Source: Paralithodes platypus
Taxonomy: Eukaryota; Arthropoda; Malacostraca; Decapoda; Lithodidae
DNA length: 64,000 nucleotides
Direction: 5' to 3'
NCBI GenBank assembly: GCA_032716605.1
Contig: CM064492.1
Location: 50,400,975-50,464,974, forward strand
Numbering within the stretch: position 1 is the stretch's first letter; each line of letters starts with the position of its first letter. The notes below the pieces were generated by a model that saw only the letters and a program-made list of their open reading frames with translations, was not told the origin of the DNA and ran no database searches. Made by a program: the position numbers and the translations under genes. This document shows, one piece after another, positions 1 through 10,762 of this stretch.

Positions 1-522
1 TCACGATATTGATTGATTAATTGATATACGCCTATTTCCAACCTGCCCTTTTCCGGTGACGTATCAAATGAGCACCTGCATCTTCCTTCCGTAAGACGAT
101 AACGTGTGAAGACGGCACAAAAGGAAGAATGTTTTCCTATAGCCTACAGGTCTCCCTTGATTTACGATTAAATTACGTTCCTGAAAACCCGATCTTGTAT
201 AGAAAAATCATATAGCAAACCCTAAGATTAATGGGGTAGGCCTAAATGAGGATGCTTTTTCGGACCAGCCAAAACCCAAACCCAAACACCTAAAAACCTA
301 TAATAATATGGTAAATTGGGGCGTCAGAGTGTGAAGGAGACCTGGATATTTTGTAAAACAGGCCTTCAAAGCTACCGTAGCAATATTACATGTCCTTGCT
401 TCAATTACGAGTAAAATTGACTGCTCTCATACAGGCCATTTTTCATTTTAAATCTCAAATATACCTTAATATCCCTGGAATAGACAGCAAGTTAACAGAC
501 CATTCATTGTAACCTCTACCTC

Positions 523-740
<218 letters not shown>

Positions 741-1009
741 TTCCTAACTTTCCCCTAACTTCCTACCTTGCCTTTCCTTACCCGTCCTCCCTCACCACCA
801 CTCTCCCCTACACCTTAATTCGATTGTTCCTCTCACCTTGCCCACCATATCTCATTCTCCTTAGCCGCTGCCCCCTTCCCTTGCTATGGCCCGTCCTCTT
901 GCAATTCTAATCCATCATACAATCCCACCTTGTGTTTATTTAAAGTTTGATGGAGGTCTAGGGAGGAAACTATAATAATAATACACAAATGAAATATCAA
1001 CCAAAATCA

Positions 1010-1215
1010 TAATTAAATTATAAGCTCGCTATCGCTCGCCAGGAAAAAAATCGACACCATTAATGAAACGAAAAGTCTTAATATTGACAGGGATATGGGG
1101 CGAAATGTCTTAAAATCGCCAAACTAATGGGTCAAACGTCTTCTAATCTGAAAACTAATAGAGCTAAACATGAGAAAGAAGGGGACCAGAAAAACGGCTC
1201 ATCTCCCCTCAAAGG
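1010..1215 (-). mobile_element. F2 TTAA-type MITE, partial copy
   Basis: Minus-strand copy of the family whose diagnostic core is gcgagcgatagcgagcctgt. It carries the core (as gctcgctatcgctcgccagg), then the conserved cgacacc, aaactaatgg and ctaaacatgag blocks, and ends in atctcccctc. A short plus-oriented 3' end of the same family (tgatggaggtctagggagg) lies just upstream at 949-970, so two partial copies abut. Confidence 0.75.
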
Positions 1216-1528
1216 CACCTATACTTTCGTCTATTTATTCCCCAGCGGAGGGTAAATTGCCATGCCCTTATGTTGTTAACCCCTTCAGCACCGTGACGTA
1301 AAGCAGGAGTCACACGACCCCATTTTCGATCAATTATTACGGGCAATTATCGTCTGGAAGCTTAAAAAATAAGTTTATCAGAATTCAGCCGCCTAAAATA
1401 ATCTACTTTCAGTCTAGTTACCGATACCAGTGCCAAAAAGTCCCTAAATAATACGAAAAATAATTGCTCATAGAAAATTGACGGAAAAACCGCTCGTGTG
1501 ACAGGGGCTTTACTCTATCATATTCTGG

Positions 1529-2065
1529 TTAACCTCTTCTGTACCGGCGACGTTTCTTTATTATACTCTAGCTAAATTTAGATGTTTCTGTGCAGTTTAA
1601 GAAGGATCTGTGGTAGTAAGAAGGGTTAAGGGCAGATCTCCACTTGAGGGATTTTTTTCTTGACCCCTTTCTCCCTCATGTTTAGCCCCATTGCTTTTAA
1701 TATTATAAAATGTTTGCCCCATTAGTTTAGCGATTTTAAGAACTTTCACCCCATATTAAGACCTTTCGTGCCATTTAGGTGTCGATGTTATCCTGGCGAG
1801 CGATAGCGAGCCTGTAATTTAAGAGGAACCGGCCTTTGGCCGGGACATTTTTCTACCGAAAAATTTACAAATTTATCTTGAAAGGGACTCAAGGGGGTGT
1901 AATTTTAAGGTTGATGGAGGTCTAGTGAACAAACTAAATACCTCCCCTTAAGTGATATGGTTGAATGCCTGTTAGTTGCTGGATATCCTTTATACACTGA
2001 ATATAATCGTCTTAATAGTAACCAGAACAACGTTAAAAAGACGGCACCGGTAATGAAGGGGTTAA
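1529..2065 (+). mobile_element. F1 TTAA-type MITE, inner copy
   Basis: TTAACCTCTTCTGTACCGGC at the left and gcaccggtaatgaaggggTTAA at the right, flanked by the TTAA duplication. It lies inside the outer F1 copy and is itself interrupted by an F2 copy at 1626-1951. Without that copy the element is about 210 bp, the normal F1 length. Confidence 0.85.
1626..1951 (+). mobile_element. F2 TTAA-type MITE, innermost full copy
   Basis: Begins TTAAGGGCAGATCTCC and ends acctccccTTAA. It contains every F2 block in order: ccctcatgtttagcccc, ggcgagcgatagcgagcctg, cggccgggacatttttctac and ttgatggaggtctag. About 326 bp, the normal F2 length. Non-coding. Confidence 0.88.
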
Positions 2066-2374
2066 TATTAAACGATTTTCTTTAGCTGATAATCAACCTC
2101 AAGGACTCAAAGGGTATAAACACGATCTCAATAAGCCTCTGAATAACATATAGCCTAGGTCCTCCTTAAACTGCATAATATCGTCGAAGTTTAGCCAAAA
2201 TGCATTGTAACAATACGTCATCGTGCTGAAGGGGTTAATTATGGTATCTTGGCATTATCATGAGGCAGAGTCCGAACTTTCATATTTTCCCGATAAATGT
2301 CGAGAAATCAGCTGCTAAGGGATTGAAGTTACCAGGAGTTAAAAAAAAGAAAAAAAACAGAAAAAAGTTACTCC

Positions 2375-2475
2375 TAAACTACTGGCTCGCTGTCGCTCGC
2401 CTGGAAAACATTGACACCTAAATGGCACGAAAGGTCTTAATATTGACAAAGAAGTGATATGTTAAAGCCCTTCTC
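2375..2475 (-). mobile_element. F2 MITE fragment
   Basis: Carries ctcgctgtcgctcgcctgg and cacctaaatggcacgaaagg in minus orientation, then diverges. It lies just before the plus-strand F2 copy that starts at 2594. Confidence 0.65.
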
Positions 2476-2593
2476 TCTAAGTTTCACACCACGTATCACC
2501 AACTCATTCGGCTAACTATTTTGAGTGTACAGCCAAAATGCAGAGTTCGCCGAAAACTTGGAAGATGATGTGTGAAATCTAGAGAGAGGCACA

Positions 2594-2955
2594 TTAAGGG
2601 GATGTACCGTACGTCGTTTGTTCCGGCCCCCCTTCTCCCTCATATTTAGCCCCATTAGTTATGCAATTTTCAGACGTTCGTTTCATTAGTTTGGCTATTT
2701 CAAAGACCTGTCACCCCAATTTCTTTGTCAATATTAGTACCTTTCATGCCATGTAGGTGTTGGTTGGTTCCTGGCGAGCAATAGCGCAACTGTAATATTA
2801 TGAGGAATCGGCCTTCTTTTTCTACCGAATAATGTACAAATTTGGCCTTCGGCCATGACATTTTTCAACCGAATAGTGTACATATTTATCTCGAAGGGGG
2901 GTCTACGGGGTATTTTCTAATGCTTGATGGAGGTCTAGGGAGGAAACTAAAAATA
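2594..2955 (+). mobile_element. F2 TTAA-type MITE
   Basis: TTAAGGGGATG start, then ccctcatatttagcccc, gcgagcaatagcgcaactg (degenerate core) and tgatggaggtctagggagg. The fifth block is partly duplicated (cggcc ttcttt... cggccatgacattttt at 2812-2870). The right end is not sharply defined. 2956-3164 contains nothing recognisable. Confidence 0.8.
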
Positions 2956-3164
2956 CATAAAATAATTAATAACCAGAAGATACCCTGTTAACCCACCCAA
3001 GATACCCCACTCAAGCATCAGACAACCCTCCGTACTTAATCCAGCCACAATGTAGGTCTTAACTAACCAATCAACCACCCATCCAAACGATTTCGTAGTG
3101 TGATATATAGCCTAAGGTTCATATAGATTAACCCCTCAACCCCTGATTGACTGTAACTTATATA

Positions 3165-3490
3165 TGCTATAGCCCTCCAAGATCTCTACTCCAACTACAG
3201 TATAGTCGCCCCCCCCCCCCCCACGCCCCCAACCACTTACATATCCTACAGCCCTTCAACACCTCTATGCCTCCAAGTTCCAACAACTGTATTCTGCCCC
3301 TCCCCCCTTCCCTAACTCCCTGACCTCCAACACCTCTACCCATAAATCTATAATCCTCTCTCTCCCCTCCCCCACTCCCTGACCTCCAACCCCCTCCAAC
3401 ACCTCTACACCTCCAACAATATCCCCCCACGCCCTGACTTCCAACCCCTCTCCCCCCCCCCCCCCATCCCCTCCGTCCGTGACCCGTACG
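3165..3490. repeat. Pyrimidine-rich imperfect tandem repeat
   Basis: Irregular repeats of ctccctgacctccaacacc-like units with poly-C interruptions (3211-3222, 3453-3465). The open frames across it are glycine/arginine-rich low-complexity artefacts. Confidence 0.75.
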
Positions 3491-3676
3491 TGGTAATCCC
3501 ATCAGCGAAGTGAGGGATCAGAGAGGACTGTCAGGAGTTTGGGGGGGGGGGGGGGGAGCTGTGAGGGGGTGTTAGGGGATACAGCCTGAGGGGATGATTG
3601 AAAACGCCAGTACACAGGAAATACATGGGGGTAAAAGGGAAGAGAGGTAGCGTAAAGGCAGACAAACACACACACA

Positions 3677-3754
3677 CTCTCTCTCTCTCTCTCTGGATCG
3701 CACTCTGCCACTTTGAACCACACGTCACAAATATACACACACACACACACACAC
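3677..3754. repeat. Segment duplicated at 4282-4370, with CT and CA runs
   Basis: A CT run, then ggatcgcactctgccacttt...cacaaatatac, then a CA run. The same ~75-bp order recurs at 4282-4370, so the SINE at 3755 lies between two direct copies. This fits a local tandem duplication or microsatellite-mediated exchange. Confidence 0.75.
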
Positions 3755-4234
3755 AGCCCGTAGCCTAGTAGGTACAGCTCTCGTCTCACACACGAGGGGT
3801 CGGGGGTTCAATCCCCGGCCGGGCGGAGACAAATTGGGCTTGTCTCCTTTCATGTGTTAGCCTCAGTTCACCTAGCTGTAACTAGGTACCTGGAATAAGT
3901 GGACGACGTTGTGACGTCCCATCTGGGGTTGGCAAAAATGGTACAAGGCGAGATGGGTATCATATGGTTCACCTAAGCTGATGGCTACCTAAGCCTTCGG
4001 GCGAGACGGTACCGTCTATAGTGAGAATGGTACCATACAGATCCACCCTAAGCCTTCGTTTCCAATGTCGCCAATTGGCTAAACAAATACAGACTACACA
4101 CACATCCACAGCCATTCCAACAGTACATAAAACACTTAACATGCATTTCACGCAATACATTCCCAGTTAAGGAGGCGCGATAATAAAGAGCTTAGCTCGC
4201 ATTGCGTGGATTCCCCTTGACGAACAAGTAACTG

Positions 4235-4238
<4 letters not shown>
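3755..4238 (+). mobile_element. tRNA-derived SINE and attached 3' sequence
   Basis: The head has near-consensus RNA polymerase III boxes: A box tagcctagtagg and B box ggttcaatccc, within a tRNA-like region from 3756 to about 3826. The body follows with ctagctgtaactaggtacct and a palindromic ggtaccgtc stretch. The whole ~480 bp recurs in inverted orientation at 59950-60430, including the non-tRNA part up to the CA microsatellite. It is a SINE and not a tRNA gene: the acceptor region runs straight into the body and there is a second copy. Confidence 0.8.

Positions 4239-4239
<1 letters not shown>

Positions 4240-4291
<52 letters not shown>
4240..4291. repeat. (CA)n microsatellite
   Basis: Uninterrupted CA run at the 3' edge of the SINE-associated segment. 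A second CA run is at 4346-4366. 4400-4690 holds TCTA-rich low-complexity sequence and no gene. Confidence 0.95.
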
Positions 4292-4295
<4 letters not shown>

Positions 4296-4724
4296 CTCTC
4301 TGGATCGCACTCTGCCACTTTGAACCACACGTCACAAATATACAAACACACACACACACACACACTCTCTCTTTCATTGATTTGCAATGTTGCATACACT
4401 AATTCATCGATACACATATAGGCCTACACACACACATTCACTCATGCATTCAGCCTAATTCACATGTCTTACAGTCACTAGTTTAGAGAGACCTAAGCTC
4501 CCTCTCTTTCTATCTACCTATCTATTTGTATATCTATATTTTTCTATCTATTTACCTATTTATTCTAGCTATCTTTCTGTTTGCATATCTATCTAACTAT
4601 GTACCTGTCTATATTTCTATCTCCTTTTTGCCCATTCTACGAGTTGATATATATACTCATCTAGCAACCAGTTTTGACATCTAGCAACACGAATTTTAGC
4701 AATTCTCCGGAAGATTTGAGCCAT

Positions 4725-5096
4725 TTCTAGATCCCCTTCTCCCTCATGATTAGCATATTAGCTTTGAGGTTTTAAGACATTCGTTCCGGTAGTTTGGCGA
4801 TTTTGAGACCTTTCGCCTCATTTATTTGTCAATATTAAGACCTTTCATGCTATATATATTTAGGTGTCGAATTCTTCCTAACGAGTGATAGCAAGCCTGT
4901 AATATTTAGAAGGAACCAGCCTTCGGCCGGGACATATTTCTACCGAAAAATGTAAACATTTATCTTGAAAGGGGGTCTAGGAGGTATTTTTTAAAGCTTG
5001 ATGAAGGTCTAGCGGGGAAACTTATAAATAAGTAGGTTACCGGTAATACATATATACAGTACATTGACCATAAAACCAAGCACCAACCCCTTAATA
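4725..5096 (+). mobile_element. F2 TTAA-type MITE
   Basis: Contains ccccttctccctcatg, acgagtgatagcaagcctg, cggccgggacatatttctac and ttgatgaaggtctagcgggg in F2 order, and ends accaaccccTTAA at about 5096. The left end is eroded. Confidence 0.8.
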
Positions 5097-5238
5097 AACT
5101 TATAAATAAGTAGGTTAATACATATATACAGTACATTGACCAGAAACCAAGCACCAACCCCTTAATAAACTTATAAATAAGTAGGTTAATACACATAATT
5201 TATACAGTACATTGACCAGAAACCAAGCACCACCCCCT
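5027..5238 (+). repeat. Three tandem copies of an F2 terminal segment
   Basis: The last ~67 bp of the F2 copy (aaacttataaataagtaggt ... caagcaccaaccccttaata) is present three times in a row. Each unit ends ccccTTAA. The related copy ending at 63618 has only one such unit. Confidence 0.85.
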
Positions 5239-5335
5239 TAATAGATTTAGCTAGAAAATAGTGTAGAGATACTTCACAGTACCGGTACTAAAAGGGGTAA
5301 ATATTCACAGTTTATGAAGACAAGATTAACCCTCT

Positions 5336-5563
5336 GAAGATAACGACTAATGTTTACAGTTTAATCTAGCTTATCATTAGACGATTTTAGATGGCTGAAG
5401 ATGGATCTGTAGGATGTAAATGGGCAAAGACTATCTCAATTAACCCTCTGACATACATATATATAGCCTTCGGAATAGAAATAAAATAGTCTAATAATAG
5501 CACCCCCCCCCAAAAAAAAAAAACTATTTACCCTTCCGATAGCCCTCCTCCCTACATATACAG

Positions 5564-5615
<52 letters not shown>

Positions 5616-5640
5616 TTGCATCTTGAAAGGGTTCGCTATC
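5336..5640 (+). mobile_element. F1-like TTAA MITE, interrupted
   Basis: TTAACCCTCTGAAGATAACG at the left, the internal attagacgattttagatggc block, the inverted half aaataaaatagtctaataat, and a right end with gcatcttgaaaggg. Poly-C, poly-A and unrelated sequence at about 5500-5610 interrupt the right half. Just upstream, 5275-5300 (gtaccggtactaaaaggggtaa) is the right end of another F1 copy. Confidence 0.6.
5563..5610. repeat. Poly-A tract (~48 bp)
   Basis: Uninterrupted adenine run, preceded by a shorter one at 5512-5522. It may be the tail of a small retro-insertion in the F1-like copy. No source sequence is recognisable. Confidence 0.9.
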
Positions 5641-5739
5641 GCCCGTGCCTGTACCCGCGGTCTGTAGTACCGGTAAGTCATCTGGGTTTGGTGCGGCCTC
5701 CGGGACATTACTGCGGCCCCAAACTATAGCTAATATGAG

Positions 5740-6250
5740 GCTGGAGAGGGAAGGGGATGAGGGTAGGGAGGTGGGGATGTGGGGAGGGGGAATGTGTGTG
5801 TGTGGGAGGGGATTGGGGGGAGAGAGAATGTGTGTGGGGGGGAGATGGAGGAAGGGGAGAGGGGGAGGGGGGGGGGGGACAACTTTAATGGTGGGAGTGC
5901 TGGTGGGGGGGGGGGGGGGAATATTTGTGGTGGTGGTGTGGGGGAGATGGGGTGGTAATGGTGGTGTGAGGGAGATGGGGTGGCAATGGTGGTGTGAGGG
6001 AGATGGGGTGGTAATGGTGGTGTTGGTGGTGTGAGGGAGATGGGGTGGTAATGGTGGTGGTGTGAGGGAGAGGGGGTGGTAATGGTGGTGTGAGAGATAC
6101 ATGGGGTGGTAATGGTGGTGTTAGGGAGATGAGGTGGTCATGGTGGTGTTGGTGGTGTGAGGGAGATGGGGTGGTGGTGGTGGTGTGAGGGAGATGGGAT
6201 GGTAATGGTGGTGGTGTGAGGGAGATGGGGTGGTAATGGTGGTGTTGGTG
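5740..6250. repeat. G-rich minisatellite, left half
   Basis: Irregular array built on ggtggtgtgagggagatggg and gtggtaatggt units, strongest from 5933. It resumes at 7843 after a nested insertion. Long proline/histidine-rich frames here are repeat artefacts. Confidence 0.9.
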
Positions 6251-6830
6251 GCAGGGTTGGCACCAAAGTGGGTGACCCGGTTTTGCCCACCTGGGTTTTT
6301 TCAATAAAACCCAATTGAAAAAACCCACGAGTTTGCCCACTTTATTGGGGTTTTTTCTCAAAATATTGCTATTAATCACATAAATTCAGTGTAATATGAG
6401 CCAATATCATAACAACTTATGACAAATACAAACAGAGCTTAAATTTCACATATTTAAACAGAAAATATATTTTATATCATAGAAACTAATCACATCTGCT
6501 GCCATGGCCTACCGCTTGGTGGCCTACCACTCGGTGTCGCTCCCTTCCCTGCCACAACCTCCCACATCATGGTCCCAATTTTTGTTTTGTTTGTTCCTTT
6601 TAATACTGTTTTCTGCACCTACATTCTGGGTGCTCATTCTTCACATGTGACTTGTAATTCAAGCGTATGTGCATGTGGCACCATAATATTACTTGGTTCC
6701 TCCTCCTCCACCACCACTCTGCAACATTACCAGTACCTTCGCGTGCCAACCATGGAACTTCCGACCACAACCACGCCATTACCGCATCATATTTGTACAA
6801 AATATACTCATGTTGGGATGCAGGTATGAA

Positions 6831-7627
6831 CAGTCAATCCTCCGCTTACGCCTGACCCATTTACGCGATCCTCCAAGTATGCGAGGGGGGGGGGGGGGGG
6901 CAAAGGGGGACGGGACCAGAACCTGACACTTGACGCCAGGTGGTCCCATTTACACAAATTATGGGTGGAATTTAAAGGGAATTTGGCAAAAATCTCTCCT
7001 TAAGCGGCCCCCACCTCCCCTCCTTCAAGCGAGGGGCCAGAGCCGGGGCACCCTAGTTTCCTCGCACTGCCACAGACATCTAATCTACATTTGAGGTGAA
7101 TATGACATCCTTCAATTAGTTTCCATTTTGTTAACCCTCGGAACCCGGGAGGCCTCATATGAGGCAAAAACCAAAAAATTGGCAGGAATCCGGGAGGCCT
7201 CATATGAGGCAAAATGCGCGGCTAAAAAATCGCCGCTATAATCATCATAACATGGCAACCACGCATCATAGCGATGTCATCTCAACGCCATTCTACAGAC
7301 AACAATTTGCAATAAAATTTAGTGCTCTAGGTGGTCTCCATCAGTAGCTACTGAATTATGAAGTTTGCCTGTACCAAAAGGGCCCCGGACACAGCGATCG
7401 AGATCATATGAGGCCCCCCGGATTTTGTGGGTTAAACTATTAGGATGTTATTATATTCCATAACCACTTAATTTTGTCCCAGGAAACATATATAGATTGT
7501 GTAAATAAGAGGGTCCAGCTGCCCACAAGTAATTACTCCCATAAGATACGTTATTCCAATTACGCTAATTTCCTATTACCCGGGACTTCGTGTCGCCCAG
7601 ATTTTCATGCAAGCGGAGGATTGACTG
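6831..7627. mobile_element. Nested TIR element, ~0.8 kb
   Basis: Inverted termini of at least 17 bp: cagtcaatcctccgctt at 6831-6847 and its complement at 7611-7627. It contains the TTAA-type element at 7131-7435. No target duplication is evident (tatgaa on the left, tttttg on the right) and no transposase frame is present. Confidence 0.6.
7131..7435. mobile_element. TTAA-type MITE with CATATGAGGC motifs
   Basis: TTAACCCTCGGAACCCGGGAG at the left and ccccccggattttgtgggTTAA at the right: inverted CCC...GGG ends inside a TTAA duplication. Internal motif gcctcatatgaggc occurs three times (7153, 7198, 7405 regions), each a short palindrome. Confidence 0.7.
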
Positions 7628-7842
7628 TTTTTGTAATATGTTGATGTATTTTTCATCCCGTTTTGCGAAAGTCGGATTTTGGCAGGATTGCCGCACCACG
7701 GATAAGTCCTTTCAAACCTTTTTCCACACTTGCCAGGTTAAATAGGCATAAACATTATCTTTCTACTTGTTTTATGGTACAATTAGAAAAAACCCAGTTT
7801 TGCCCGGGTTTTTTATGAAAAAACCCGAAATAACCCAGTATG

Positions 7843-8095
7843 GTAGTGTTGGTGGTGTGAGGGAGATGGGGTGGTGGTGTGAGGGAGATGGGGTGGCAAT
7901 GGTGGTGGTGGTGTGAGGGTGATGGGGTGGCGGTGGTGGTGTGAGGGAGAGGGGGTGGTAATGGTGGTGGTGGTGGTGTGAGGGAGATGGAGTGGTGGTG
8001 GTGGTGTGAGGGAGATGGAGTGGTGCTGGTGGTGTGAGGGAGATGGGGTGGCAATGGTGGTGTGAGGAAGATGAGGTGGTAATGGTGGGGGAAAC
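7843..8095. repeat. G-rich minisatellite, right half
   Basis: Same ggtggtgtgagggagatggg unit as 5933-6250, resuming after the insertion. It runs into a fragment (8090-8175) with the cgtcttaaaac...gaatgggg...tggatacaagcca motif shared with 54360-54700. Confidence 0.9.
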
Positions 8096-8279
8096 GTCTT
8101 AAAACAGTAGGCTGAATGGGGTCGGATGGATACAAGCCAAAGAGAGAGGGAGAGAAAGAGAAAAAAAGCGAGGTGGGTTCCCTTAAAATAACATGGAATA
8201 CTAAGGGGCGTTCTACAGTGGATAGAAAATTGCCTTAGTGAAAGGAAACAAAGAGTACCGTAGTTATTAATGGGCAAGT

Positions 8280-9735
8280 ATCAACTTGGACCAATGTGAT
8301 TAGTGGTGTACCTCAAGTATCAGTGCTGGGGCAAGTCCTTTTCCAGATTTACATTAACTCCTTCAGACAATCAGACAATGTTCCAATAAGTCCGAGGAGG
8401 CGGGAGCCCCGGGATCATTGCCACTGCTCCGCACTACACTCACAACAACACTGCGGCCGTTAGAATTATCGGAGGTGGATGAGGTTGCCACCAACGGTTT
8501 TATCGTAAGGTAAGTTATCGGACTTACTGAGCTCCATATGACGCTAGTGCGTCATATAACTTATTATAGAGGCATGGAGATAAGTCCATATGACGCGATC
8601 GCGTCATATGAGTTTTTGGTTCACTCTCCCATATGACGCGATCGCGTCATATATGTCGCAAGGAGTTAACGACGTAGATGAGGATCTCACCTGTACAATC
8701 TCAAAGTTTGCAGATGATAAAAATCGCAAATACCATACTGACAAGTGAACATGTTGAAGATATGCACAACAATCTAAACAAGTTTTCACAATGGGCTAAA
8801 ATCTGGTAAATGTGCTTCAGTGAAGATAAGTGTAACGCACTTCATATCGGATACTGCAATGAAAAAGCAGACTAGGCCTACTCGATGAATGGCACCCAGC
8901 TATAGAGTGTAGACAGATAAACCACCGATTTAGGAGTAACAATATCCAGTAACTTAAAACCAAGTCAACATTGTGCTGAAGTTGTTAAGAAGGCAAACAA
9001 AATTATAGGTTTCATAGGTAGATCATTTGAACATAAATCAAAAGACGTTATCCTCACCCTTTACAATTCATTAGTCCACTCACTTTTGGAATACAGCGTT
9101 CAGTTATGGTGCCCTTACTATAAAAAAGATATAGCCTAGACAAATAGGAATGAGTTTAACCTAGAGTTACCAAGATGATACCCTGTCTTCGGAACAAATC
9201 ATACGAGGAACGTCTTAAAGAACTAAATTTATATCCATTAACCAAGCGAGATAGAGAGGTGACCTTATTTCAAGGTCATTAAAGGCATCGACAACATAAA
9301 CTTTAGTAAATATATTACGATTAACCAATCAAACTACACACGGGGAAATGGCTGCAAAATAATTGGTACGGTAAATCATTCAATTCTAACGAATCACAGA
9401 ACTTCTTCTTCAATCGAGTCGAGTCGTCAACTTTTAGAATGAGCTTCCCCGAGATGTCATAGACTGCAACACTGTTGATTCCTTCGAAATTCGCCTAGAC
9501 AAGCACCTTGGGTTTGTAATTGAATCAATATATTTTTTAGTAGTGTTCGTTCAATAACATAATAAATCTTTACACCATTTCCCTGCCATGGACTAAGCTC
9601 CAGGGCAGCATTTAATTCTTACATCTCTCTCTCCGAAATACTGTTGCAACACTTGGAACAACAGTGTTTTGGAGGGCAAGTAACCTCGAGGAGTCGCATG
9701 AACTGTTGTTGCTTGTTTTCCTTTGTACTACCCTT
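8280..9735 (+). pseudogene. Decayed LINE: RT C-terminal half and 3' end, split by a MITE
   Basis: RT relic on the plus strand. Before the insertion the frame reads SGVPQVSVLGQVLFQIYIN (the SGVPQGS/LLF block of non-LTR RTs). After it, DVDEDL and then KFADDKN (degenerate FADD catalytic box). Further on, with many stops and frameshifts, come DLGVTISSNLKPSQHCA, KANKIIGFIGRSF and YSVQLWCPYY, typical of CR1/jockey-group LINEs. The C-terminus and 3' UTR (9400-9735, including ggcaagtaacctcgagg) match the copy at 19085-19495. The protein is inactive. Confidence 0.85.
8354..8669. mobile_element. TTAA-type MITE inside the LINE RT
   Basis: Flanked by TTAA on both sides, with inverted ends CTCCTTCAGAC / GTCGCAAGGAG. 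Removing 312 bp joins atttacattaa to cgacgtagatg and restores the conserved IYIND reading of the RT, so the insertion site is certain. Three internal palindromes share the theme catatgacgc..gcgtcatatg (about 8534, 8590, 8628). Confidence 0.93.
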
Positions 9736-10075
9736 ATCACTACAGCTATCACCATCATCACTACTATCATTACAACTGTCACTGAACTATAATCATAACT
9801 ATCAACATTATCACTACTACTATCCCAATCATCTCTACTTTCATCACTATGGCTATCACCATCATCACTTCCATCACCATCATCACAGCTACTATCATCT
9901 AAATCACTACTATTATTACCTAAATCACTACTACTATTACCAACATCACTACCGTACTACAATTGCATCCTTACTAAAACTATCATCATCATTATTATAA
10001 TCACTAGGCCATTATCACTACTGTTATCACTAGGCTACAACAATCACATCATCACTTTTCATCAATATATCACCA
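9735..10075. repeat. ATC/ACT minisatellite
   Basis: Irregular array of atcatcactact-type units starting right after the LINE 3' end. Its composition matches the arrays at 10995-13890. Confidence 0.9.
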
Positions 10076-10149
10076 AGATCTATTAGTAGAAAAGCAATGT
10101 TGTAATTCTTACCAAATCGGTGAAGAAATATAGGTGCTCAAGTGATGAC

Positions 10150-10490
10150 GAGGAGTTAACCCATAGGGTGTCTGACAGAGAAAGTTGGTGGTAGCATCCC
10201 TAGGTTTTCTGATAGGACGCAAAAAATTAAACTCGTCCAAGGTCTTATTGTAGAGAACCTATGTTATAAATCATATATTATTTGGTAAAAATATAATGAA
10301 AGTTAACCCACATGCTGCTGCGAGACAGAAATTTGGTGGTAGGGGCCCTAGATTTGTTGGTAAAAAGTTGAAAATCGAACTCATCCAAGGTCTCTCAGTA
10401 GTGAAGCTATAAGTCTTATAAAAAATCAGTGAATAAATAAAGACTTTAGAGCAATGACAGGGACAATTAATGCATGGACAGACGGACAGT
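10150..10490 (+). repeat. Dispersed repeat, copy 1
   Basis: Shares ~280 bp with 15825-16095: aatttggtggtag, tccaaggtcttattgtagag and the end catggacagacggac. Each copy contains two internal versions of the tccaaggtctt...gaagctat block about 130 bp apart. No coding frame; family unknown. Confidence 0.7.
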
Positions 10491-10762
10491 GATAGGAAAC
10501 TAAAAATTGAACGGTAATTCTGCATAACTACAACTCGTGTTATTTTAGGTTTTATTTATTTTATTTTTGTATTGTAGTGGTTTGTAAGTCTGTATTATAT
10601 TGTTAGAGAGTGAGGAAAGCCCTATGTATTAGCATTTGCATTGTTAATTGTAATTCCGATACCCCAACAATGTAGAAGAGAGTTTGGGAATGCAGGGTTT
10701 TGGGTGGGATAAAAATAGGGATATTATGGAAATAACTCTAAAAATATAATAAAGAAAATTGA

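Larger units (their letters stand above)
1276..2238 (+). mobile_element. F1 TTAA-type MITE, outer copy
   Basis: Starts TTAACCCCTTCAGCACCGTG and ends in gtgctgaaggggTTAA, giving near-perfect inverted ends inside a TTAA duplication, the target type of piggyBac transposons. Intact F1 copies are ~205-215 bp; this one is 963 bp because a second F1 copy (1529-2065) is inserted. Removing it rejoins ttctggttaa to tattaaacgatttt, matching the corresponding part of uninterrupted copies. No coding capacity. Confidence 0.85.
1235..2345. mobile_element. F5 foldback element, host of nested insertions
   Basis: The ends are inverted versions of each other: cagcggagggtaaattg on the left, and cgagaaatcagctgctaagg followed by accaggagttaaaa on the right. 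The compact copy at 32329-32536 has the same two ends only ~200 bp apart, which shows that the extra ~0.95 kb here is insertion (the F1 copy at 1276-2238). Confidence 0.6.
6250..7842. mobile_element. TIR element (hAT-like ends) inserted in the minisatellite
   Basis: The left edge cagggttggcacc resembles a hAT-type terminus, followed by gacccggttttgcccacctg and repeated aaaaccc motifs. The right edge holds the inverted theme (aaaaaacccagttttgcccg, aaaaaacccgaaataaccca). The same minisatellite continues on both sides, so ~1.59 kb was inserted. The exact right terminus and an 8-bp target duplication cannot be fixed because gttggtgg recurs in the array. It contains two further nested elements. 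Confidence 0.5.

Noticed and set aside
3756..3826. Functional tRNA gene
   Set aside because: A and B boxes are good, but the head runs into a repeated SINE body and has an inverted second copy; no clean acceptor pairing or terminator.
6569..6926. Short Cys/His-containing frames suggestive of a zinc finger
   Set aside because: No regular C2H2 or BED spacing; overlapping frames on both strands are equally long.
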